DNA of 64,000 nt from Certhia americana (taxonomy: Eukaryota > Chordata > Aves > Passeriformes > Certhiidae): NCBI GenBank assembly GCA_018697195.1, contig CM031878.1, positions 8,385,786-8,449,785 on the forward strand. Direction: 5' to 3'. Below the pieces are notes generated by a model. That model was not told the DNA's origin, searched no databases, and worked only from the letters and a program-made list of their open reading frames with translations. The position numbers and the translations under genes are program-made. The number at the start of each line of letters is the position of its first letter. Within the stretch, counting starts at the first letter, position 1. This document shows, in pieces, positions 37,672-48,400 of this stretch.

Positions 37672-37984
37672 GTTCTGGGCCCTTCAATTCAGAAGGAACA
37701 TTGAGGTACTGGAGTTACTCCAGCTGGAGCTGGGAAAGGGTCTGGAGTTTGAGGAGGAGTGGATGAGGGAGATAGGTGAGTTTAGCCTAGAGAAAAGGAG
37801 GCTCATGGGGACCTCATCTCTCTGATCAAAGTGGTGGAGTCACTGTCCTTGGAAGTGTTTAAGGAAACACTGGACATAGCCCTTTGCTCCACGGTCTGTT
37901 TGACATGGTGGTGTTAGGCTGCAGGCTGGACTTCATGATCTCAGAGGTTAGAGTTCCAACCTAACTGATTTCATGATTCTGTGA
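37672..37984 (+). mobile_element. CR1 LINE, 3' piece of the interrupted copy
   Basis: Resumes the CR1 at GTTCTGGGCCC and runs through GGAACATTGAGGTACTGGAG, GGTCTGGAGTTTGAGG and TGGTGGAGTCACTGTCC to the tail CATGATTCTGTGAT. Between CTCATCTCTCTG and ATCAAAGTGGTGGAG the usual stretch of roughly 200-250 bp is missing, so this copy also carries an internal deletion. Confidence 0.9.
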
Positions 37985-40900
37985 TACCTGCTTTTGGGAA
38001 AGCAGCAATAGTGGCACTGTCCATGCTGGCTAGGTGAGGGATCACTGGCAGACAGCATCAGTCCTAGCATGGTTTGATCCCACAGAATTATCCCTTTTGG
38101 GGTCTCTACTTCACACAGACCCTGTGTGGTCTCACTGCTTGGACAGACAAAGACCCACACTACATGTGTGTAGCTCTGGGTGTAATCTGCAATATAATCC
38201 TACTGTGTTGCTCAAGGACAAATTGCCTCACCATGAACAAGAAATGCCATATTTGGGATGCTTGGGATAATTGTATGAGAAATGGGTTCAGTACTATCAA
38301 CTCTGCCATAAGCAGTTGAAAGACTTTTCTGCAGAGCAGCTGTAATTGAAAGATCAGTTCCCATGGAAGCTGCTCTCATGTAGAGGGTTTTTTCCCTGAG
38401 ATGAAAGGATCCCTCTTGCCTCTCCAGCCTTTTGAACAGGCATTTGTAATCTAAAAGCTGGCAGATCTCTTTGTGCTGTTTTAAATGGTTATGTGGTGAC
38501 AGTGTCCATGAATCTCATCATCCCTAGTGTATTTATAATCAGGACATCCTTCGATAACGCCTTCCTTAGAGAATTATCACCACCTCCATTTTGTGGGTGG
38601 AGAATTAAGGCACAAAACCTGAAGCCTACCCAAGTGGTCATGCTGTGCAGGGAGGAAAGCTGAATGGCTGCAGAGAGTTCCTGAGCATGCCAAAAGCAAA
38701 AGCTCAGTACAGGGACTTCAGTGATGGGCTGGACAGGACAGTTGGAGGGGCTCTGTGTCAAGAGGAAATTAAAATTAAGCCACTGATTAATGCCTGAAAT
38801 TTCCAGACCACTGTCACTTCCAGATGTCATCAATCTTCTGGAAAGGACAAGACTGGGACACTGGAAAGAAGATATTCCAAGATGCAGCCCAAAGCCTGGC
38901 AGCTTGTTTGGTGGGGCTACTACCCAAACCCTTGGGGTCTGCCTTGCTGTCCTACAAGTGCAGGAGTCCTATCCATTCCCCAACCTTTATTTTTTTTAAT
39001 ATTTTTGAGTGTTGAAAGAAACATTATAATTCATGCATAATTGAGAGGCTGGCAGGCTGCTTCCCTGTCCATTTCAGTGCAAGTCTGTGGTATTTTTTAG
39101 CTAGTGCACTGACTATAGGCTGCAATCCATTCCAGAGAATGGTGCATTTCAAGATGTTATTCAAATATATCCTGCACACAGGTAAAACACCACACAGGAC
39201 TGTGAAAGGGATGATGTTGGCCCCTAGTGGTTGTGCAAATATTACGTTTTATTAATAAAGACGTTGATCAGAAATACCAGTGAAAGCCATTTCAGTAGCC
39301 TGTTATTTTACAGCAAAATAAATCTGAGGGCTGCCTCCCAATATCAGTATCAATCAACTGCTTAGTCTATATTCAGCACTGAGTTCCTGCCAACTGTCAT
39401 AGGGTAAATTAAAAGCTTTTTTTTTTCTTTATCTTTAAAGCTTAGCCCCAAAAACCAGGTCTGAGATGATTTTTTTTTTTCAGTTGCATAACAGTAAAAA
39501 TGGTTTAACAGATCTAAACCCTTTCATTTAAAATAAACCCCATGTGGGTTTGCTGCACACTAATTTTCAGCTTGACCCACTCCCTAGCAATAAATACAAC
39601 ACTCAAAATATGCAGAACTAGAAGAGAAGGAGCAAACACAGTTTATGTAGACTGCAAAGCAAATATAACTATACTATTGCTCTCTGAACAGGGAAACTAC
39701 ATCAAATAGGCAGGTATAAAACAGCTGGCAAGCTGCAGTGACTGGAGTATCACCCATTTATTACTTTCCTATTCAACAGCAGGTGAACTGAGACCAATGG
39801 CTGGAGTCTCTGAAGTAGCCAGAGAAAATTAACTCTTGCTCTGCAGGGAGTAAAAAAATCAGGTGTCACTTTGGAGTTGACAGAAATGCCTCTGTTTTCT
39901 GTTTGCAGAGTACCTTTTGTTGTTCAGGAAGGCAGATAATCTCAATTTGTATGGAAGTTACTGTAGTGTGCTCGGTGCACTGTGTTTTTCTTCCTTAATT
40001 CAGCAGAACTCCCCAATAAAAAAGTACACTGCTGATGGAGTGTGCTGCCTGTGCTACCAGAACACACTGTCAGCTGCACAATTTAGATCTAGTCTACTGC
40101 AACAGGTTTTAGGGCTTTGCTTCCAGTTAAGCATTTGTGAACCTGGCATTCCCTTTTGTGGATTTGTAGAAACAAACTTGGAAAGATCAGTCATGTTTGA
40201 GAGCTTGAGAACAGCACAGAACTTGGGTTCCACCCCCCCACCCCCCCAGCTTTTCTATCACTAAGCTATATTTCGTATTTATTACAACAACGTCCAGAGG
40301 AAGAACTAGAAACAATAACAGAGAAAGAGATCCTTTGGGGAATGTCACTTCAGCTGAGATAACATAAGGAAACTGATTTCAAAGAGCAAGCATAATTTAG
40401 AAGAAGGTAACTTTAACTTCCAAAAGTTCTGCAGCAGTGACTTCATCCATTTTCCAGCCTATCTGAGATGGAAAGGAGAGGAGGGATGGACAGACACACA
40501 AGTACAAATGATTTCTTTTCATTAGACAAAGTCTGGTAAAACATTTGCAACTAATGAGACCTCAGAACTGCAGGGAAATCATAACATCTGTGATAAACCC
40601 AGCGTTCACTGTTACTATTGGTGGTAAGAGATCTCTTCCTAGCTACAAGACACTTAATTGCTGTGCTTGCTAATAACACATTACTACGTTTTGAAAATGC
40701 ATATGACCTTATCTGCCCTTGATGAGATAATTTCCCTATTCTGCTAGCATTTACAAGCTGTGGCAAGATAGGGACTTGCTGTACCAGGTGCAATGTGACG
40801 CAGTCTGTGACAATTACAGCCTCAAATGTTTTAATTTTTAAATTAGGACAGGCAGAGCAATGGGGCCCAGTAAAGGGAGGAGAGCAGTCATGATGAGATT

Positions 40901-42310
40901 GTGTGGTTGTGGCGGAAATTAACTTATGCACAGTTCAAAGGATTTTGTTTGCAACAAAGCTGCAAAGAAGACAGGAAAGGTAAGGCATCAGGACAGCTCA
41001 GGGACCCCTGAGCACACCTTTTGCTGATGAAAAGCTTTGAGTCTCTGAGGAAATGCAAAGGAACAATAGAAATCTGAAAAGGCCACGATCTGGCACTTTA
41101 CCCTGAGACACATGAGAGATAAGTAATAATGGACTTTACAGAACAAAACACAAACTTCTCTTCAAGTTAACTGGAAAGTCAGTGGGATACCCAGCTCACA
41201 GGTGGGGCAGATGTACTGGATGATGTACTGCCAAAATGCAGAGTCTGGGGGGCTGAAGCTCTTACAGTCTGCTGCTGCTATGTGTGATGAACACATAGAG
41301 AAGCAAAGCAGAGCTTTTGAGGAGTCTAGCAGCATTTCAGCAGCACTGAAGCCACTTCAGGGGCAAGAAGAAGAGATTTTGTCCCTGGTTGCCTGAGTGC
41401 AGGCACTTGCAGCTCCCTGAACTGACAGTTCCCATTCACACTGTTAAGTGGAAGTGTTCCCAGTCCCGTGAGTCTGCCTTTGGTAACACCCTTTAGCACA
41501 CAGTCTGGTTGATTGTTTGCAGAAATATCATGGTTTATCCTTACAAGTGTTTCCTCTTGGTATCTCAGAGGTACATTTTTGACCCACTGCCTTTACTGAT
41601 GTGCTTCTGGGCAGCAAAATGGAGAAAAATCTGCTGCATAGAAATTAGAACTCCCTTAGCTAGGTATGAACCTATGGAAGGTTGGCTGATCTTTGAAACA
41701 TCCAACTAGGAGTCTTGTCCTTCACGTTCTGTGTAGACTTCAGAGTTGTTCAAAATATTAACAGAATAGCAATGACATTATATGACACTCTGCATCGAGT
41801 TTCAATTTCAGAAATTACTTACTAGATCTTCTGTTTGGAACTAGAAGCACGTTCTGCAGTGTTGTGGCTATTTATAGTTCGGGATGAAGCATTACTAAAA
41901 GCATTAGAGGCAATCAGAGAAAACTGCTAGAACTGGGCACAAGGGAAACCATCTCAGGAGGTTCTTTCTGCAACAGGCAGCTGGCCTGCATATTGCTCAA
42001 TCAGAAGATGAGGATGCAAACTTTGGAGGGGTCTGAGACAGACTTGATAAGCAGAGAGATGGACTGGGTATTGCCAACTACACAAACGTATCAGGTTCTA
42101 GAAACCCTCAGAGCTGGTTGGCCTTTGTAGCCAGAAGGGTACTGAGGGAGAGCTTTAAGACACAGGAATCACACCTGCTTGTCCTGCTTTTCCCTAAGTG
42201 TTGGCTTATGGCTTTTTTCCACGTGGAGGGATGCAGACAGTTGTTGCTGTGCATCAGTCGAGATTCTTCCTCATCTGTTGAGCTCCTTCATCAGCAGTGG
42301 AGATGGGGAA
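37985..42310. other. Intergenic DNA upstream of UNC13B
   Basis: I recognise no exon, RNA gene or transposon. Low-complexity points include a T-rich stretch near 38,990, T runs near 39,418 and 39,470, and a C-rich run at 40,231-40,249. Distal regulatory elements for the downstream promoter may lie here but cannot be recognised from one sequence. Confidence 0.5.
40231..40249 (+). repeat. C-rich run
   Basis: Two C runs separated by an A. The minus strand is G-rich. It is low-complexity sequence. Confidence 0.85.
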
Positions 42311-42721
42311 GGTCCTTGAAGGGGAAGCCATATGAGGAGTGGCTGAAGTCACTTGGCTTACTTATCCTGGAGGAGACTGAAGGGAGACCTCCCAGCAGTT
42401 CTTCCTCAGGAGGGGAAGCAGAAGGGCAGACACTCTTCTCTTTGGTGACCAGTGACAAGACCTGAGGCAATGGCCTGAAGTTGTGTCAGGGGAGGTTTCG
42501 GTTGGATTTTGGGAAAGAGTTCTTCACACGGAGGGTGGTTGAGCACTGGAACAGGCTCCCCAAGGCAATGGTCACTGCACCAAGTCCGCCAGAGTTCAAA
42601 AAGCGTTTGAACAATGCTCTGAAGCACATGGTGGGATTTTTGGGTTGAGCTGTGCAGGACCAAGAGCTGGAATCGACGATCCCTAAGGGTCCCTCTCAAA
42701 CTCAGCACATTCCGTAATTCT
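42311..42721 (+). mobile_element. CR1 LINE 3'-end fragment next to the UNC13B promoter, + strand
   Basis: A typical CR1 3' end in the order TCCTTGAAGGGGAAGCCATA, GACCAGTGACAAGACCTGAG, TCAGGGGAGGTTTCGGTTGG, GAGTTCTTCACACGGAGGGT, GAGCACTGGAACAGGCTCCC. It ends with GACCAAGAGCTGGAATCGAC and ATTCCGTAATTCT. It is the + strand counterpart of the 28,476 and 30,543 copies. It ends about 160 bp before the CpG island and 314 bp before the start codon at 43,035. Confidence 0.95.
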
Positions 42722-43000
42722 TACACCAGCACACTAGAACCCGTCCGAGCACAGGACAGGTATGAAACCATCCAGCGAAGACACATCCAGGGCGTTCCTC
42801 CTCCATCGACCGACCTCCCTCACCTTTCGGGAGTGAAACAAAAGCCTGAAAAGAAGAGCAGCTAAGCAGCAAAGCCCCTCAGCGGAACGCAGCCCGGCCG
42901 CGGGCTCCCCCTGACGCGTCCCTCGTCACTCGGCCCTGCCCCGGCGGGACGGCCCCGCCCCGGCTGAGGCGCCGCCGCCGCCCGGTGTCCGCGGGGCGGC

Positions 43001-43056
43001 ATGAGGAGAGCCGGGGGCGGCTGCCGGGGCCGCCATGTCGCTGCTCTGCGTGCGAG
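43001..43056 (+). other. Upstream overlapping start codon (uORF) in the first exon
   Basis: An ATG at 43,001 lies 34 bases before the main ATG, out of frame, with G at -3. Its frame stays open past 43,035 to the splice donor, so in mRNA it would overlap the start of the main protein. It matters only if transcription begins upstream of 43,001, which the GC box position makes likely. Confidence 0.5.
43035..43056 (+). CDS. UNC13B: UNC13B (Munc13-2) first coding exon, partial gene
   Basis: The ATG in GCCGCCATG context (strong Kozak -3 G) is followed by codons for MSLLCVR plus one base, then a consensus donor GTGAGC at 43,057. Munc13 proteins begin MSLLCV; UNC13B continues with R at residue 7 and then V. 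UNC13A has G at residue 7. The split codon starts with G, which allows that next Val, so phase and residues both agree with UNC13B. Munc13 proteins prime synaptic and secretory vesicles by opening syntaxin through the MUN domain. This exon starts the N-terminal C2A domain, which binds RIM. I found no exon 2 in the following 21 kb, so the rest lies beyond the window. Seven residues is little evidence, but the CpG island, Kozak context and donor all support it. Confidence 0.65.
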
Positions 43057-45319
43057 GTGAGCGGGGCGGCGGCGGTGGCGGCGGAGCTGGGGGACACGCC
43101 TGGGCAGGGTTTAGCTTTGTCCGGGGTGAGGTGGGTTGCAGCCTCCCTGGAGCGAGGAGGGGTGTGCCGGTGCCTCCCGGCCGCGGCGCGGGCCGTCACC
43201 TGCACGGCGGGGCGGGAGGTGCGGCGTGGCGAGGGAGCAGGTGCAGGTCCTGGAGCGGCGGTCCCGGCCGGGGAGGTGCGGAGCTCCGGGAGCCGTGAGG
43301 AGCCGTGTCTGACTTTGGGAGTTGGCTCGGACACGAGTTGAATCGCCCAGTGAACGGCGCGGGCAGGAAGCTGGCTGCTGTCACTCCGTATACTCGCCTT
43401 AGAGCGTGCATTGTTATTTCACATACATTCCTAATTACCTCCTCATCCTGCTATTGAGCCTCGTCCCCTTGTTGAACAGGTTGCGGGAAGCCGGCACTTT
43501 CCCTGCGCAGCGGATCACAGTGCTGTCTCCGGTTTCCCATTTCTTGCTGCCTTGTGCTAAAATATAATGATAAAGAAATCCCTGGAGGAAACCATCTGCC
43601 AGGGCTCACGCTACTGGGACGTGTCTCCTTGCACTGAACGCCGTGGTCACAGGGCGTCCCCGAGCGCAGCCGTGCCCTGCGGCTTAGAAGTGTAGTTTTA
43701 ATGTTCTCAGCTCCTTTGCCAGGAATGATAAAAAAACTGGCACTGCTGGCAGTTCAGCTCTTCTTTCACACACACGGGTTTATTGATAACTGCTCCTTAT
43801 CCAGCTGTTCGTCACCCTTTTGAGTCAAAATCCCTGTGTCGGTGATGGAGTAAGATGCCTTGCAGAGCATCTTGAGATGTGTTGTTTTGGGGGAGAGCGC
43901 TGGTTTTGGGGAGTGTTTCTGAATTAATTTTCAGTTCTTTTATTAAACACGTGTTGTGTTTAAGGGCTTAGGAGGGGTGCACAAGGGCAGCGTTTATCTT
44001 GAATATGTTTTTCGTGCATTTCTGTGTAAACTGTGAAGGGCAGACTTGTCCTGCCCACTTTGAAGGTTTTGACAAAATCTCTTCATTGAAGCTGAGTCTT
44101 ACTAGCCAAAGGATGCTTATATGTGTTACAGGTGTTGTTTTATTCTTTTTGCTGGTTCATCTGCAAAATGTTTTCAGTGTCCTTTAAAGAAATGTGGGTT
44201 TGATACCACTTGAAGCTGATTGTGTTAAGAATGTGTTTACACACCATTCATGAGGAATAGTGAAAGAGCATGAACTGAATGATTGAGTTGCTGAAATGTC
44301 TACCCTTTTCAAGGTGTTTATTCTTGATTTGTGGAGTTTTTGGGACTCCACAAAAAGCATTTCAGGAGCCTGGATGATGCGCTCTTCTATTTGATTTATT
44401 CTTTGGTTGTGTGAAGAGCTAAAGAAGAAACTTGAGGTGGCTTGTGACTGTGTGTGAAGAATTACTGTGAAAATTATATCTTCCATTTCCATCTGCTCTG
44501 TGAAGACAGTAGAAGACACCAGCATTCATTTAAATAGATGATACGGAACAACTTTATTATAAGATTGCAGAATGTAGTCAATTTACTAAATGCCTAGAAA
44601 CATGTTTTCTGAAATAGGCATGACTGAAAGAACAAGCTGATGAGATCTCACAAGTCGCGGCCATCTAACACGATATGGAAGTATGTTGAGGTAAAGCAGT
44701 CTGAAAAACAAAACAGATACCAGGAGCTGAGATAAAACAACTGGTGCAAGGAAGAGGCGGCTTTATTAATTGTAATTTCTTTATAAAAGCCCCAAAACCG
44801 GCACTTTTATTGATTCTTTTACCTTTTCACTGAAATGAACTAATCTTGTTGAGACAGCAGTGAGCTGTTAGTAAGAAAGCTGAAAAAGCTGGTGTTTTTC
44901 CTTTTAAAAATGGTACACGTCTAACACTACATAGTAGTGTGGGATTGGGAGGTGTAGAGCTGAGACTAACAAAGACAACAAAACCCTCCATGGAATAAAT
45001 GTAGGTGACTGGGACACTGTTAATAGCATCTGGATTTACATATAAAGGAAAATGTGGAAAAAGCCCTAAGTGTCACAAGAAGCCTGGCAGTGAGAAGGAT
45101 AGTGATTTAATTTATTGATTTATTTTCCACCCACCTCGAATTATGCATATTAGTAGTATTTTAATGAATCACTAATCTAAAACAGTGCTCAGTGTTTGTG
45201 ACCAAACATCTCTGAGTGCTGCCTTTGTTTCTGAAAGATCAGCTAGCATACATGGCTTCTTGATGTCGTGTTGAGTGCTACATTTCTTTTACCTTCTTGG
45301 AGAACAAATAATTTTTCGT

Positions 45320-45462
45320 TTGTGTGTGGTTTTGATTTTTTCCCCTTTTGTTTTTTTGTTTTCATTAGTTGTTTGTTTTATTTGTCATTTTGTTATGTGG
45401 CTTTTTTTTTGTTTGTTTGTTTCTTTGGTATATTTTGTTTGTTTTGGTTTGTTTTTTTCCAG
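45320..45462 (+). repeat. T-rich tract with GTTT repeats
   Basis: A long stretch of T runs separated by single G (GTTTGTTTGTTT type). Frames translate to Phe-rich nonsense. Low-complexity sequence. Confidence 0.85.
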
Positions 45463-48400
45463 AATCATTGAGCTATAGCTGCCACAGAAATAGGAAGCAC
45501 CTGACAGAAAATCTAAGCTCAGAGGACTTGTGATTCTGGGCTTGTCTGCAGCTGCTATGGGGACGTGTGAAATAAGCCAGTGGTAATGGGCTGTTGTAGG
45601 AGCAAATTAAGGGATTCTTTTGAAGCAGGAAAATATGCAGTGAGTGTAAGTGAAGTGAAGGAGAAAAGAAATCCTGAATATTACATGATTGAGGCTTTTA
45701 GGAGACTTCTTCGTGTTTTGATTCTCCTGCTTAAGTGTAAGAGAGGTTGCATACACTCCTGTTCAGAGCAGCTGTGTCTGGATTATGTCTGATAATCTTC
45801 TCTTGGCATAGTTCACTTTATTAGTTTGCATTTAGTGTTGTATTTGTGAAAATAGCACATATTAAATAAAACTAATCCTAGGGAAGCAGTCTAGTTTTTC
45901 ACATCAGTCTTGCGTTGTTAACTTTCTTGGCTTTCTCTTGTAACTGATTTTACCTCACATCTCAGCTAGATAAAATTTCTTTTCCTCATCTTTCTTCTCT
46001 CCTTACTTGAAGAGGGGAATAAGTGCTGTCTCAGCACAGCTTGCAAGGGTTATAGCCAAGGGGACCCTGCTGAGGTTGGATCATGTGGTCACTCTCTCTG
46101 TTTGTCATTGTCCTGACACACACTTCGTGCCTTTTCACTTGCTCACTTTTATTGCATCCTGCTTTAACTCCAGCCCTTGCTATCTCAAGACTGATGGATG
46201 GTTTTCTTCTAGTTTTTCTCCTCTGTGCTTCACACCAGTTTAAGCTGTGTCTTCACTGTCACTGTATTCCAAACTGCTTGACCTACCCGGTCCTAATAAT
46301 TATAATGCCAAGGATGTTGGCAGTGGGGTTCTTCCCTCATCTTTGTGCACAGTGCATGACTTAGTCCCATGAGGACGTAATACTTTTGTGCAATGTGCTT
46401 TTTACCTTGGATCCTGATCCACAGTATCTGTGTGAGATTTGGCTGCCAGAGTTATGTGGGGGAATGACTTGGGTGAACTCTTCCACTCTAGAATTTCAAG
46501 TTGTCTGCTGTGTGAAATGACAGTGGAGATTAGAATGATTTTTGTTTTGTTTTGTTTTTTTTGCCTAAATGTTTGTCTTGAGGCTGCTCTGAAGAATTAG
46601 AAGAGCTTGTAACAGTTACATCAAAACAGCTGGAGTTTTGGAATACCACTCAGAGAACTTAACTGTCCATCCCTGTATTGCCAGCAGAATTTGAGTTCCA
46701 GTACTGAATTGAACTATGTTGACATCCAAGTGAAAGAATCATAGATGGAAAATGGAAATGGATTCTAATTGTAACAGAAATGAAAACATGTTCAATCTTG
46801 TACAACAAGTGGTCAAGTGTCAGGAACTTCTCTTTAAAGGATTTTTTCTCCTTTCCACCTTGAGGTAATGGCCTCAACTTACCTCAGTTATATCTGTATG
46901 ACTGAAGCTGAATCCAGCTTTCTGTAGTGACAGTATTCTGAAATGGTTATAGAATTGAAAAAACCCTACCCGTTTTTTTGGAAGTCAAAATGATGAAGAA
47001 GAGAATTGGACATTAAAAGTTGTAGCAGAAATGCAAGGTTATAACAGTAGGATATTAAAATAACACACTGATTAATTTAGAATTTTCTGTGTGGCTGTTA
47101 TGAACTCCATTTCTCTAGTTCTCCTTAGTCAGGAAGCTACCCGCGTAGGTAGTGTTGGAACAAAATAAAGTGCATTAGAAATTTGGGTAATAAGGCTAAG
47201 ATAGAAGTGTTCTCTACTAAAAGAGCATTTTTGTGTTGAGAGTTAAGCTTGAAGTTTATAAAGCTGTAATTGGAGAGATTTTAATTAAAAATTTAATTGT
47301 AATTTTAAGATTTCTAGCTTATTTTATTGTTCAGTAAAACCTGCAAACCATGTTTGGCTTTTGATACGTGGGTGATGATTTGATTTCCTGTTTAAAAACT
47401 TGTTACTGCAAGTTTCTACAAACAGTGTGGAATCTACTTTTTAAGTATTTAGGGGACTATGAACTGCTTGAAAACTCCCTATATTTCTCAGGGGGATGAA
47501 GAAAAGGTGCAGAGATTGTTCCTGAATTTGAATAGTGTCTGCTTCATTCTTGTGCTCATGATGTACTCTGGGCTGACTCCTTCAGTCTGGTATCTGCCAG
47601 GCCTAACTTGTTAAAGTTGTTATAAGCATATCTTCTAATATTCAGTAAAGTGCAGCATTGAATCTAAATGCTGGAAGAACCTATTTTTAAACTCTTAACA
47701 GTCCAAGATCTAGTTGCAGCTTACACACCAGCATTGAAGGTCCAAGCAAATTAAACTGCCTTTTTAAATACAGGATCTTACTTCAAACACTTGACTTGAA
47801 TGCGTGTGAAATGTGTATGTCTGATGGCAAATCATCTTCCTATACATTTCCTTTGAAATTTCTTCCTGCATTTTTTTTTTTTTCTTTTGTGCCTTGTGGT
47901 CAGATTTTACTGGGTTTTTTGAAAAATACTTTAATCACTCAGTAAAAGCTGTTCTTGCTGCTCTTCCAGGAGATCTTGAACTGGAGGGATGTGTCTGATA
48001 ACTCTTTCTCTGTTGGTTTTCAATTCTGATAATTCCCTGAGTGGTCTTACAAACAGATTTGGAGCTGCTGTGAAAGTGTGTAGGGTATTCACTAACTCTG
48101 CCTCTTTCTTATGTTAGATCTTACTTGTTAATACCTGGCCTTTTCTTGATGTGGGAGTGCGTGTAAGCAGCTTGCTGTTCTTGCATCTTTTTTGATAGAA
48201 CAATTTCTGGAGTCAGGAGTTCAAAAGTTTTCTCTTTAGTGCTTGAATTTGCTTTTCTTTGCCACCTGCATTTTCTGACAGGACTTCTGCAGTTTGTATA
48301 GTAGTGAATATTGCATTTAATGTTGTTGTGTTCATCTCATCATTGATGAATAGAGAACTAAAATCTGCTTTGCTCGTATTGTTGGTGTGTGCTTATCTGT

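Larger units (their letters stand above)
42880..43300 (+). promoter_or_regulatory. UNC13B: CpG island 2: UNC13B promoter and first exon
   Basis: A compact CpG island; by hand I count about 28 CpG in the 170 bases up to the splice donor. A GC box (CCCCGCCCC) lies at 42,953-42,961, and no TATA box was seen. The transcription start is probably near 42,950-42,990 (inference). The island spans the first exon and the start of intron 1, as is common for broadly expressed vertebrate genes. Alternative N-terminal isoforms of Munc13-2 (ubiquitous and brain) are known. A CpG-island promoter encoding the MSLLCVR start fits the ubiquitous C2A-containing form. Confidence 0.8.

Noticed and set aside
37112..37679. 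Interpreting the 552-bp insert as a hAT DNA transposon with an 8-bp CAGTTCTG duplication
   Set aside because: An 8-bp repeat can be drawn, but the ends so defined are not inverted repeats. TG...CA ends with a 4-bp duplication and an internal polyadenylation signal fit an LTR better.
41202..41396. Short frame with a Glu-rich end resembling a coiled coil
   Set aside because: Only 64 codons, no splice-site or homology support; composition alone is not enough.
43035..43298. Reading MSLLCVR straight on as an 87-residue Gly-rich protein
   Set aside because: The frame after residue 7 is the GC-rich start of intron 1. The GTGAGC donor and the Munc13 match favour splicing at 43,056.
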